From Chitinophaga niastensis (GTDB lineage: Bacteria > Bacteroidota > Bacteroidia > Chitinophagales > Chitinophagaceae), in NCBI RefSeq assembly GCF_003014755.1, contig NZ_PYAW01000002.1:1116001-1180000 (forward strand): a DNA stretch of 64,000 bases, read 5' to 3'. The notes below the pieces were generated by a model. That model saw only the letters and a list, made by a program, of their open reading frames with translations, searched no databases and had not been told where the DNA came from. Below, piece by piece: positions 7,469 through 16,341 of this stretch; the first letter of the stretch is position 1, and each line of letters begins with the position of its first letter. The position numbers and the translations under genes were made by a program.

Positions 7469-10288
7469 TTATTGCTGTTTTACAAACTGTTTAGAGTAGA
7501 TCCGTGTTCCTTCCAGGTAAATACTGCAATTGTATATCCCATTAGCCAATTGCTGCAGTGATACTACCTCCTGCATATCTTCCAGGGCGCGCTGCAATAC
7601 AATACGTCCGTTCATATCCGTTATCAGCATTTTCCTGCTGCGAATTTGCGTATCTAAAATGGTCAGCTGCGTGCTCACCGGGTTAGGGAATAGCAGTATA
7701 TGGTTATTGAATAATATTTGTACAGATACCGGATCTGAATAAATATTTATACCATCTATTGTTTCGAGGCGTACGCGGTAATAAACGATGCCTTCCCAGG
7801 GGCTATTATCGAGGTAATTAAAATGCATCGCATCACCTACCGGCTGTGTGGAGAGCGTTGCCCAGTTTTTTCCGGAAATCCGCTCCCAATAAACGTTTTT
7901 GAGATGATAGGTACTCCCCAGAGAGAGCGATAACAATACTTTGTTATCCGTTGTTTTATCTGCCAGCAAATTCTGAATATAACAACCTACGCCTTGCAGG
8001 GTATAATTCACGGCATAGCTGCGGGCGCCTGTCCAGCCGGCAGCAGCAACAGGACTCACCGCAAAGTACAACGAGGCCACCTGCGCTTTAGGAACAAAAA
8101 GAAAGGTATCACGGGGCTGACTATACGGAATTAAGGTGCTGTTGCCCAGTGTATAAACCTGGTAGGCTGCTGCGCCGGGCTGTGCATTCCAGTAAAGAAG
8201 GGCAGTATCGTTACAGTTAAAACCAGTATGTATAGTGAGCATCGGGGAAATGTAACAGGGTGCGCTCACAAACGAAGTATCCGTTAACGTTAGTTTTAAT
8301 AATATTTTATGGAAGATGTCTGGTACCGGCCAGTTGTACATGCTTTGCGCTATCGCTATATTTTGTGCAACAGGTAACCATGTACTGCCACTGTCCAGGC
8401 TATACGAAAGGTCACCGTTACCACTATACGAAGTTTGCCATTGCAGCGGCGTATTCTGCGAAGCATTCAGGATACTGCCTGCTACAGGGTTTTGCCACTG
8501 GAAAGTTTGCAGCGGGGTGAATTCATACGCCAGGTAAAAGGATTGGGCCTGCGTTGACAGGCGTGTTCCGCGGATACTGATGTGCAGTTTCCCGGCGATG
8601 GGGTGATCTATGCTGATCTGCTCTATGTTATTAAGGCTATCCACACCGCGCCGTGCGATCATTTTAAGAGAGTCTGCTGCCGGGTAGCTGCTGAGCACCC
8701 AGGGCAGGTACTGTTTATTGTCGCTGGTAGTTACCACCATGTCCAGGTCATTTACCAGTGCGGAAGGGGCGTTTACAGCCGCTGCCGGGTCGTTCCAGCA
8801 CAGGGTTACTTTTACCTGCTGCATACCTGCGGGTATGGTAATGTCGAAGGCGGCAGGCGTAGCGGGACTAACAACACCGCTGCGGTAGCGACTTTCCTGC
8901 ATAGTTTGCAAAGCACCCAGTGCATGCAAACTGCCAAAGCCATGATCATAGCCTGGGAGTACGCCGCGGGGGAGTGAAGCACTGTTAATGATAATGGCTT
9001 TGATGAGGGCCGAAGATGCAGGGGTGTTAAACCGTTGCCGCCAGGCGTCCTGCAACAGGGCTGCTACGCCGGAAGTAAGCGCGGCCGCACCGGAGGTTCC
9101 ATCTTGCCCGTAGACTACTATTTCAGGCTTTATACGGCCATCATAAGCGGGGCCTTTGGAACTCAGTGCCATCACCTGAGCTGCGCCATCGGTGCCCCCT
9201 GTAACAATTATATTTTTTGCCTGCTTAAAATTACCGGATAGGTTTGCATAACCACCGATCCCCTGATAGCGGCCACTGGTTGATGTTTGCGTGCCAATAT
9301 TGCCGGAAGAAAACACATGCAGGATGGTGTCTGCTTCCAAAACATGCTGATCATAAGCAGCTGCTTCTGCACCATAGTAATTCTCAATACCGGTGCCGTA
9401 AGAATGATTTTGTACCGTGATAGCATACTGCCTGTAATAGGCATTGTCATCCGGGAACAGGCTAACATTATAATCCGCTGAACTGAATAATACTTCCGGT
9501 GCCACACCCAGGCCGTTACTTCCGCTGTTACCGGCGCCACCTATCAATGTAGCCATTATAGTAGCATGCGAACTATTGATGGAAGAAACTCCCGGTGACG
9601 GAACATACCTGCCTTTGAGGTCAATATCAGTGGTGTCAAATAAATCTTCCTTAACGGAAACGGTGATGTTTTTTCCACGTATCGCAGGAAATTGTTGTTG
9701 TGCTATATTGATACGATTAACAAAAGGATTGATGGTGTTAATAATAATTTCGGGAGAAGGATGTCGCAAAACGTCTGCAATGCGTATGGCTGGTTGATTG
9801 ATAAAAGCAGTCCAGTCCTGTTTTTTAATGCGTACTACTGCGGCAGCATAGTGAGGCAGCGTAGTTACTATGTTTGCATAGGCAAGTGGTTGTAACAGAT
9901 CGCCATAAGATACTTGCATAGTAATACTATCGCTGTCGGATAATTTTTCCAGTTGTTGTAGTAACAGCGTAGTTGCTTTCCAGTTAGTATTAGCTGTATA
10001 ACAGTATACTATTTTTTTCAGAGAAATGCTATCTGTAGGTAACTGCCGTAATATATAATGGTGACTGGTTAGCGCCTTTATTAACCCCCATTCACGCAAT
10101 GATTTTTCAGTAGGTGCATTGGTGAATTTTATCAACAATGGAGCTGTGGAATGTGTACGTGAAAAAGTATCTGTTGCATATCTCAGTAGAAGAGAATCGG
10201 TATAGATTTTTTTTTGTGCAGCCGTTTCGTTGCGGCAGAGTAGCAGCAAAAGTAATAGGGGCCAAATTTTTAAGATGTTTTGCTTCAT
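7469..10288 (-). CDS. Subtilisin-like S8 protease with T9SS sorting domain
   Basis: This is a secreted serine protease of 939 residues. I start it at ATG 10288, because only a GTG lies upstream at 10303 and a signal peptide (Lys start, Leu-rich core, TAAQ cleavage) follows this ATG. The S8 domain spans about residues 185-420, with His241 in NSSHATIMATLIGG, oxyanion Asn330 in SSGN and Ser399 in GTSGAAALTSG. The Asp is in an unusual SVKEDLFD context (Asp215) rather than the classical DTG. Beta-sandwich regions follow. The last 75 residues form a type A sorting domain (FPNPVSTQLTI, then GRIV), so the protein is exported by the type IX system. Its substrate is unknown. Confidence 0.9.
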   Translation of the reverse strand: MKQNILKIWPLLLLLLLCRNETAAQKKIYTDSLLLRYATDTFSRTHSTAPLLIKFTNAPTEKSLREWGLIKALTSHHYILRQLPTDSISLKKIVYCYTANTNWKATTLLLQQLEKLSDSDSITMQVSYGDLLQPLAYANIVTTLPHYAAAVVRIKKQDWTAFINQPAIRIADVLRHPSPEIIINTINPFVNRINIAQQQFPAIRGKNITVSVKEDLFDTTDIDLKGRYVPSPGVSSINSSHATIMATLIGGAGNSGSNGLGVAPEVLFSSADYNVSLFPDDNAYYRQYAITVQNHSYGTGIENYYGAEAAAYDQHVLEADTILHVFSSGNIGTQTSTSGRYQGIGGYANLSGNFKQAKNIIVTGGTDGAAQVMALSSKGPAYDGRIKPEIVVYGQDGTSGAAALTSGVAALLQDAWRQRFNTPASSALIKAIIINSASLPRGVLPGYDHGFGSLHALGALQTMQESRYRSGVVSPATPAAFDITIPAGMQQVKVTLCWNDPAAAVNAPSALVNDLDMVVTTSDNKQYLPWVLSSYPAADSLKMIARRGVDSLNNIEQISIDHPIAGKLHISIRGTRLSTQAQSFYLAYEFTPLQTFQWQNPVAGSILNASQNTPLQWQTSYSGNGDLSYSLDSGSTWLPVAQNIAIAQSMYNWPVPDIFHKILLKLTLTDTSFVSAPCYISPMLTIHTGFNCNDTALLYWNAQPGAAAYQVYTLGNSTLIPYSQPRDTFLFVPKAQVASLYFAVSPVAAAGWTGARSYAVNYTLQGVGCYIQNLLADKTTDNKVLLSLSLGSTYHLKNVYWERISGKNWATLSTQPVGDAMHFNYLDNSPWEGIVYYRVRLETIDGINIYSDPVSVQILFNNHILLFPNPVSTQLTILDTQIRSRKMLITDMNGRIVLQRALEDMQEVVSLQQLANGIYNCSIYLEGTRIYSKQFVKQQ

Positions 10289-10790
10289 GTAGGAATGCGG
10301 CACAGATAAATGATATTGGGTTTACGATGCTACTTAAAGCTACAGCAATTAATTTTTCAGCGCAATTTTTATATGAATTAAAACAAAATATTTTTTTTAA
10401 GTAAAACGAAAGTTGTAATATTGAAAAGAGAAAATCTGAATTGTAGAAGTCAACAAAGTCTGAGCAACGATACGAAAAGCCATTTTACTATTTATTAATC
10501 TGAAGAGCAAGTCTGAGTCACCGGAAACTACCGGTATTACTGAATCATAGCCAATCCATTAGAATTTTATGTAATGCTGTAACAAGCATTCGAGCTGTTG
10601 TATGTCTTCAAAAACGAGAGCACAGATTTACTGTTGTTTTTGGGCAGAAAAGCATTAGCTGAAGCTATTGTATTTATAATATTATCATTATAAATCAATG
10701 CTTGCATTAACTATTGTTAACAGTTGCTTGTTCGCAGGAACAAGCGATAGGGATACCTTTTTCTTAAACCAAAAAACCAAAATCTGAATT
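10289..10790. other. Intergenic region upstream of the first M57 gene
   Basis: About 500 bases lie between the divergent S8 protease and the M57 gene. The DNA is AT-rich and holds no convincing ORF. Visible items are two copies of AAGTCTGAG (near 10456 and 10509), an AT-rich inverted repeat at 10672-10693, the GC dyad at 10726-10745, and two AAAATCTGAATT strings near 10431 and 10779. It presumably carries promoters for both flanking genes, but I cannot place them firmly. Confidence 0.5.
10726..10745. promoter_or_regulatory. GCTTGTTC dyad before the first M57 gene
   Basis: GCTTGTTC and GAACAAGC form a perfect 8-base inverted repeat with a four-base loop, 45 bases before the ATG. It could be an operator or a 5' UTR hairpin. 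The second M57 copy has no equivalent at this position. Confidence 0.4.
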
Positions 10791-11618
10791 ATGAAAAAAC
10801 AAGTATTAAGCGTCATTTGCTGCCTGGCAGTCGCTTTTATGTTCGCTTCCTGTAGTAATAAGAGCGACGAACAAAAAGCAGTTACCCCAGATCCCATTTC
10901 AGCAGACGTGTTAGCTCAAATCAAAGCTAATGGCTTCATTACCGATAATGTTGTGAAAACAGAAGATGGTTACCTGGTAGAAGGTGATATTCTGCTTACT
11001 GCTGATCAGTTGAAAGAAAAAGTTAGCAGCCCTACTCTTCGCATTGCAAACGATGAACAGTACCGTACCAATTACCTGGTAACTGCTTTACCCCGTGTTA
11101 TTACAATTAAAGTTACCAACCTGGGATCTGCTTTTATTGCAGGTGCGGATACGGCTATTGCCCGTTATAACAGACTGGGACTGCGTATTACATTCAAACG
11201 TATTACCAGTGGTACTCCTAACATTACTATCAAGGGCTTCAACCAGGGACCAAGCGGTGGTTACATCACTTTGGGCTCTTCCGGTTTCCCTACCAGTAGC
11301 GGAAATCCTTACAGCACAGTTAAAATGAATACCAACCCGGCAGCGTATGGTAGCAACCCCAACGTGTTGTATGTAGGATCTGTTATCCAGCATGAAGTTG
11401 GTCACTGTATTGGTATGCGTCATACAGATTATATGAACCGCGCCTATAGCTGCGGCGGTAGCGCTATAAACGAAGGCAATGGCGGTGTAGGTGCCGTATG
11501 GATTCCAGGTACTCCTACCGGTCCTGATGCGAACTCCTGGATGCTGGCCTGCTCCAATGGTGGCAACCGTACCTTTAATGCCAATGATATCATTGCTTTA
11601 AAATACCTCTATCATTAA
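10791..11618 (+). CDS. HEIGH (M57) metallopeptidase lipoprotein, copy 1
   Basis: This is a 275-residue secreted zinc metallopeptidase of the dual-action HEIGH (M57) family. A lipoprotein signal ends at Cys21, so the protein is likely anchored to the outer membrane. An N-terminal segment (22-95) resembles a propeptide. The catalytic domain carries HEVGHCIGMRH with zinc ligands His201, His205 and His211 and the base Glu202. A Cys-containing loop and a conserved C-terminal FNANDIIALKYLY follow. The next gene is a tandem paralogue, roughly four-fifths identical, with an almost invariant catalytic core. The natural substrate is not known. A-rich leader sequence precedes the ATG and no Shine-Dalgarno is seen. 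Confidence 0.9.
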   Translation: MKKQVLSVICCLAVAFMFASCSNKSDEQKAVTPDPISADVLAQIKANGFITDNVVKTEDGYLVEGDILLTADQLKEKVSSPTLRIANDEQYRTNYLVTALPRVITIKVTNLGSAFIAGADTAIARYNRLGLRITFKRITSGTPNITIKGFNQGPSGGYITLGSSGFPTSSGNPYSTVKMNTNPAAYGSNPNVLYVGSVIQHEVGHCIGMRHTDYMNRAYSCGGSAINEGNGGVGAVWIPGTPTGPDANSWMLACSNGGNRTFNANDIIALKYLYH

Positions 11619-11641
11619 ACCCTAAAGAAAACATAGCATGT

Positions 11642-11719
11642 TGAACTGAATGCAGCAGGTTGCTACTTGGTCAGCGTAAATCTATCTGTCTGATATATCA
11701 ATTGCTGTATTTCAGTTCA
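11642..11719 (+). terminator. 3' hairpin after M57 copy 1
   Basis: Arms 11642-11657 and 11703-11719 can pair over about 15 bases with one small bulge, enclosing a 45-base loop. The same element follows copy 2, with a compensating change in one base pair. There is no strong U-tract, so it may be an mRNA 3' stabiliser rather than a simple terminator. Confidence 0.6.
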
Positions 11720-11856
11720 TCATCTTACTTCTTCCGGATACATTATTCTATGCAGATATATCGTCTGTTCACCTTCTGTTGCGGTAAGCTACACCGCGAT
11801 ACAGCCATTCTTTACTCTAAACTCAAACAAAAAACCCAAACAAAAAATCCAAACCG

Positions 11857-12684
11857 ATGAGAAAACAAACCCTTAGCGTCCTCTGTTGCCTGGCGGTCGC
11901 TTTCACAATTGCTTCCTGTCAGAAAAACAATGCACCAAAGGAAGCACAACCAAATCCTATTGCAGCAGATGTGTTAGCCCAAATCAAAGCCAATGGCTTT
12001 AGTACACAGAATGTTGTGAAAACAGACGAAGGTTACCTCGTGGAAGGTGACATCCTGCTCACAGCAGATCAGCTGAAAGCAGGAAAAGTTAAAAGCCCTG
12101 TTCTTCGTATCGCAAAAACAGAACAGTACAGTACCAATTATGTGGTAACCGCTTTACCCCGTGTGATCACAATAAAAGTAGTCAATCTGGGAACTGCGTT
12201 CATCAATGGAGCAGACCTCGCTATCCAGCGTTATAACGCCCTTGGATTGCGGGTAACTTTCCAGCGTATTACAAGCGGTACCCCAAACATCACTATCAAA
12301 GGGTTCAATCAGGGACCTAGTGGTGGTTACATTACCCTGGGTTCTTCCGGCTTCCCTACCAGCAGCGGAAACCCTTACAGCACAGTTAAAATGAATACCA
12401 ATGCTGCAGCTTATGGCAGTAATCCTGACGTGTTGTATGTAGGCTCTGTTATCCAACATGAAATTGGTCACTGTATCGGTATGCGTCATACTGATTACAT
12501 GGATCGTTCTTACAGTTGCGGTGGCAGTGCTATTGATGAAGGCAGTGGCGGTGTTGGTGCAGTATGGATTCCTGGTACTCCCAGCGGTCCTGATGCTGAC
12601 TCCTGGATGCTGGCCTGCTCCAATGGTGGCGACCGTACCTTTAATGCCAATGATATCATTGCTTTGAATTACCTCTACCAGTAA
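11857..12684 (+). CDS. HEIGH (M57) metallopeptidase lipoprotein, copy 2
   Basis: This tandem duplicate of the preceding gene is also 275 residues with the lipoprotein Cys at 21 and HEIGHCIGMRH at 201-211. The signal peptide and propeptide-like region have diverged most, while residues about 140-190 are nearly identical. Five Asn of copy 1 (191, 216, 227, 247, 258) are Asp here, so the surface near the active site should be more acidic. The 238-base gap between the two genes has its own A-rich leader (ending in AAACAAAAAATCC), suggesting separate expression or a long intercistronic region. Its substrate is unknown; functional divergence between the copies is an inference. Confidence 0.9.
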   Translation: MRKQTLSVLCCLAVAFTIASCQKNNAPKEAQPNPIAADVLAQIKANGFSTQNVVKTDEGYLVEGDILLTADQLKAGKVKSPVLRIAKTEQYSTNYVVTALPRVITIKVVNLGTAFINGADLAIQRYNALGLRVTFQRITSGTPNITIKGFNQGPSGGYITLGSSGFPTSSGNPYSTVKMNTNAAAYGSNPDVLYVGSVIQHEIGHCIGMRHTDYMDRSYSCGGSAIDEGSGGVGAVWIPGTPSGPDADSWMLACSNGGDRTFNANDIIALNYLYQ

Positions 12685-12706
12685 GCAGTAAAAGAAATTA
12701 GCATGA

Positions 12707-12782
12707 TGGACTGAATGCAGCGGTTTGTTTATATTAAGCTGAGCAAATCTGTCGTATATAGCAATCGCTGTATTTCAGTTTA
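12707..12782 (+). terminator. 3' hairpin after M57 copy 2
   Basis: Arms 12707-12722 and 12766-12782 form the same structure as the hairpin behind copy 1. A loop-side A-T pair in copy 1 is G-C here, and two outer pairs become G-T wobbles, so pairing is kept while sequence drifts. Confidence 0.6.
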
Positions 12783-12822
12783 TCATATTGCTGTTTGTAA
12801 TCCCCCATTTAATCTCCATCAG

Positions 12823-13905
12823 CTATACCTGTAATTGTAAGAAAATGGTATAAGCTCCGTTATCTTCATTAATACGCAGCTCATATTTGTCGGGATATAA
12901 ATGATCAAGCCGTTGCCGTGTATTGGTAATGCCAATACCGGTGTGGGTGGTATCGGGTGGGAAATGAAACAGCTTATTGCTGCAAAAAAAATCGATATGA
13001 TCTTCCAGTGTATCCAGCTGAATAATAATATCCGATGGCTCATGATTGCTTACCCCGTATTTAAAGGCATTTTCCAGGAAAGGCAATAGCACCAATGGTG
13101 CAATACATTTGATGCCAGGGTTGCCGGTAACAGAAAACCTCACTTTTGTTTTAGTGGTCAGCCTTAATTTTTGCAGATCAATATAATCACGCAAACAATC
13201 AATTTCACTGTCCAGCAGCACATAATCATCTCTTGTATCCTCTGTTACATAGCGCAGTATATTAGATAACTTCATGATGCTGGCAGCTGTATATTCATGG
13301 CGGGTCATAGCCAGCGAATAAATATTATTGAGGGTATTAAACAGGAAATGCGGATTGATCTGTGCTTTTAAAAACGATAATTCCGCCTGCGTTTTACGGG
13401 TTTCTGCGTATAGCGCTCTTTTCTCCGTTTGCCGCCACCGGTGTGTAGTTTCAATGGCTATGCTCAATGCAATAGTCAGTAAAAAGAGGAATATGCTTAC
13501 AATATCTATCCGTACAGACTGGCCTCCCGAAGGCTGCATACCATTCGGGCCTCCGGGGCCTGGAGCCATATGAGGATGCCACCTGCTGTCGGGCAGATGA
13601 TGTGATAATCGTGTAAACAGATGGTCAAATGGTCGCATATAATTGACCATCAATAGTAACAGGAAAACAGACAGGAAATACAACACATACTGTTTCCGGA
13701 AATATAATTGAGGGAAAAGAAAATTAGTATGAAAATAAAAGAGTGATACGTAGGTAACCAGGAATACCAGGTAATCTACTGATAACAGAATAGCGATGGC
13801 CTTGTGGTCGCCGGTTTGCCCACTGATAAATAACAGCGGTAAACTCAGGCATATAAGCCACCCCGTGATATGAGCTATGACTACCGAAGATTTGAAGCGG
13901 AACAT
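12823..13905 (-). CDS. LytS/YehU-type sensor histidine kinase
   Basis: This 360-residue membrane kinase belongs to the His_kinase (PF06580) class that normally signals to LytTR response regulators. Four membrane helices occupy about residues 8-30, 38-60, 72-90 and 132-152. A short Gly/Pro/His-rich loop (about 105-128) lies between helices three and four. The phosphoacceptor is His186 in INPHFLFNTLNN. The ATPase domain has ENAFKYG and the glycine box GIGITNTRQRL. No response regulator gene lies beside it, although these kinases are usually followed by one, so its partner must be encoded elsewhere. The ligand is unknown. Confidence 0.9.
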   Translation of the reverse strand: MFRFKSSVVIAHITGWLICLSLPLLFISGQTGDHKAIAILLSVDYLVFLVTYVSLFYFHTNFLFPQLYFRKQYVLYFLSVFLLLLMVNYMRPFDHLFTRLSHHLPDSRWHPHMAPGPGGPNGMQPSGGQSVRIDIVSIFLFLLTIALSIAIETTHRWRQTEKRALYAETRKTQAELSFLKAQINPHFLFNTLNNIYSLAMTRHEYTAASIMKLSNILRYVTEDTRDDYVLLDSEIDCLRDYIDLQKLRLTTKTKVRFSVTGNPGIKCIAPLVLLPFLENAFKYGVSNHEPSDIIIQLDTLEDHIDFFCSNKLFHFPPDTTHTGIGITNTRQRLDHLYPDKYELRINEDNGAYTIFLQLQV

Positions 13906-14069
13906 GCAAGACAGATATAGTTATGAAATTCAGGCAATCCAACCGAATAAACACCGGCATCTCTGTAAACAGCTCGTTTATGTCGATGAATGATCAGAAA
14001 CACCGGCTTATCTTTCCCTGCCTCCTGTAATTGTAGTAAATTGCTGGTTTTATAAAAAGAATATCAGAT

Positions 14070-16235
14070 ATGTTGCAACGAATCGTGAAGCCACTGCTGC
14101 TGCTAGTACTCATTGTGCAGACAGGGCGCACCTATGCTACGGAAGGAATGTGGCTACCCCAGCTACTCTCCACTCTTAATGAGAAAGAGATGAAAGGAAT
14201 GGGCATGAAAATTAATGCCTCGGATATTTATAATATCAACAAAGGCAGCCTGAAAGATGCGATTGTGAGCTTCGGCGGCTTTTGTACTGCGGAGGTGATC
14301 TCTAACCAGGGGCTGCTCCTCACTAACCATCACTGCGGTTATGATGCAATCCAGAAACATTCCACCCTGCAGAATAATTTCCTGGAGAATGGCTTCTGGG
14401 CAAAATCGGCAGTGGAAGAACTGCCTAACCCCGGTCTTACCGCCACTTTCATCGTGCGTATAGATGATGTTACCAAATCTGCCCTGCAGGATGTGAAAGG
14501 GGGAATGAGTGAAAAAGAGCGGCAGTCGGCTATAGATAAGCGTTTGAACGAAATTAAACAGACAGTCCGCAAAGAAAGCTGGCAGGATGTAATGGTAAAG
14601 CCATTTTTTGAAGGCAACCAGTATTTCCTGTTTGTGACGGAAACATATAAAGATGTACGTTTGGTAGGAGCGCCACCTTCTTCTATCGGTAAGTTCGGCT
14701 CTGATACGGATAACTGGGTTTGGCCGCGTCATACAGGCGATTTCTCCATGTTTCGCATCTACGCCGGTAAAGATGGTCGCCCGGCACCTTACTCGGGCGA
14801 TAATGTGCCTTTAAAGCCTAAATATGCGTTGCCTATCTCCATGAAAGGAGTGAAGCAGAATGATTTTACGATGGTACTGGGTTTTCCGGGCCGTACTAAT
14901 GAATACCTGCCCTCGGAAGGTGTAAAACAAACCGTGGAAGTATTGGATGCTGCCAAAGTGGAAATGCGTGATGCTGCCCTGAAAATCATGGATGGTTACA
15001 TGCGCAAAGACGCACAGATCAAAATTCAATATGCTGCTAAATATGCAGGTACCGCCAATTACTGGAAAAAGTGGATGGGTGAGATGCAGGGAGTTAAACA
15101 AACCAATGGCATCGGTAAAAAGCAGCAATATGAAGCGGAATACAAGCAGCTGTTGCAAGCCAATCCGGTTTGGAAACAACAATATGCCGGCACACTGGAT
15201 TCCTTAAATGGCTACTACCGCCAGATACAGCCTTATGCACAAGCCCGCGACTACTACAGTGAGCTCGTGAAAAACGTAGAGCTATTCACTGCAAGCGACC
15301 GCCTGATCAGCTTCCTCAACGATGTACACGAAAGAGGAGAAGGCCAGTTTGAAACACTGCGCCAGCAATTCCTTGAATCAATGCAGCCGTTTTATCAGAA
15401 CTATAATGCTAAAGTGGATCACGATATTTGCATAAGCCTGATGGATATCTACGCGAAAGGTGTACCTAAACAATATGCCGGTAATGAATACCAGCAGATC
15501 TGGATAGAAAACAATAAGGACGGCCGTACACTGGCTGATCAACTGTATGCATCATCCGGTCTGACATCTATGGATAAACTGAAATCTTTTATACAACAGC
15601 CTTATAATACTGTGGTAGCGCAGATGTGGAAAGATCCTGCTACCCACCTGGTAATGGCTATGCGCAAAGGTTTTGTAGAAAATGTAAGCAAACCCCTCAG
15701 CGATATACAATCCAGCATCAATAACCTGCAACGTACTTACATGCAGGCGCAGATGGACGTAATGGCAGGCAAAAAACGCTTCTATCCTGATGCCAACAGT
15801 ACCCTGCGTGTAACGTATGGCAAGGTAGATGGCTACAATCCGCGGGATGCCATTCATTACGACTTCTACACCTACCTCGACGGGGTAATGGAAAAATATA
15901 TTCCGGGTGATTATGAATTTGATGTACCGGCCAAACTGATTGAACTCTATAAGAAAAAGGACTACGGCCGCTATGGTGTAAATGGCAAAATGCCTGTATG
16001 CTTCATTGGTTCCAATCATAGTACCGGCGGTAATTCCGGCAGTCCTGCACTGGATGCTTATGGCCATTTGGTGGGCCTTAACTTTGACCGTACCTGGGAA
16101 GGTACTATGAGTGATATCAATTATGATCCTTCTATCTGCCGTAATATTATGGTAGACATCAGATACGTATTATTTATTGTAGATAAATATGCAGGATGTA
16201 CGAGATTGATTGATGAAATGAAATTGGTGAATTAA
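14070..16235 (+). CDS. S46 dipeptidyl-peptidase, DPP11 type
   Basis: This exported serine exopeptidase removes dipeptides from the N-terminus of peptides in the periplasm. It has 721 residues with a signal peptide (cleavage near TYAT at 21-24). The chymotrypsin-like catalytic parts flank a helical domain. His88 is in LTNHHCGY, the Asp is in the WPRHTGDF motif, and Ser656 is in GGNSGSP. Eighteen residues after Ser656 comes Arg674 in NFDRTWEG. This matches Ser655/Arg673 of P. gingivalis DPP11, where the Arg selects Asp or Glu at P1; DPP7 enzymes have Gly there. It probably helps amino-acid scavenging alongside the nearby secreted proteases. Confidence 0.92.
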   Translation: MLQRIVKPLLLLVLIVQTGRTYATEGMWLPQLLSTLNEKEMKGMGMKINASDIYNINKGSLKDAIVSFGGFCTAEVISNQGLLLTNHHCGYDAIQKHSTLQNNFLENGFWAKSAVEELPNPGLTATFIVRIDDVTKSALQDVKGGMSEKERQSAIDKRLNEIKQTVRKESWQDVMVKPFFEGNQYFLFVTETYKDVRLVGAPPSSIGKFGSDTDNWVWPRHTGDFSMFRIYAGKDGRPAPYSGDNVPLKPKYALPISMKGVKQNDFTMVLGFPGRTNEYLPSEGVKQTVEVLDAAKVEMRDAALKIMDGYMRKDAQIKIQYAAKYAGTANYWKKWMGEMQGVKQTNGIGKKQQYEAEYKQLLQANPVWKQQYAGTLDSLNGYYRQIQPYAQARDYYSELVKNVELFTASDRLISFLNDVHERGEGQFETLRQQFLESMQPFYQNYNAKVDHDICISLMDIYAKGVPKQYAGNEYQQIWIENNKDGRTLADQLYASSGLTSMDKLKSFIQQPYNTVVAQMWKDPATHLVMAMRKGFVENVSKPLSDIQSSINNLQRTYMQAQMDVMAGKKRFYPDANSTLRVTYGKVDGYNPRDAIHYDFYTYLDGVMEKYIPGDYEFDVPAKLIELYKKKDYGRYGVNGKMPVCFIGSNHSTGGNSGSPALDAYGHLVGLNFDRTWEGTMSDINYDPSICRNIMVDIRYVLFIVDKYAGCTRLIDEMKLVN

Positions 16236-16253
16236 GCGATTAGCTTTTAGTAG

Positions 16254-16324
16254 TTAGCTTTTAGATAAATGCAGCGGAGATGATGTTATGTGCATCATCT
16301 CCGCTGCATTTATCTAAAAGCTAA
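16254..16324. repeat. Inverted repeat, family C
   Basis: Two perfectly complementary 32-base arms (16254-16285 and 16293-16324) enclose a 7-base loop. The outer parts are made of TTAGCTTTTAG-like units, and further partial units extend to 16236 and 16340. It lies between convergent genes and could end both transcripts, but the arm length and unit structure resemble the A and B repeats rather than an ordinary terminator. Confidence 0.85.
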
Positions 16325-16341
16325 TCGCTAACAACTAAAAG

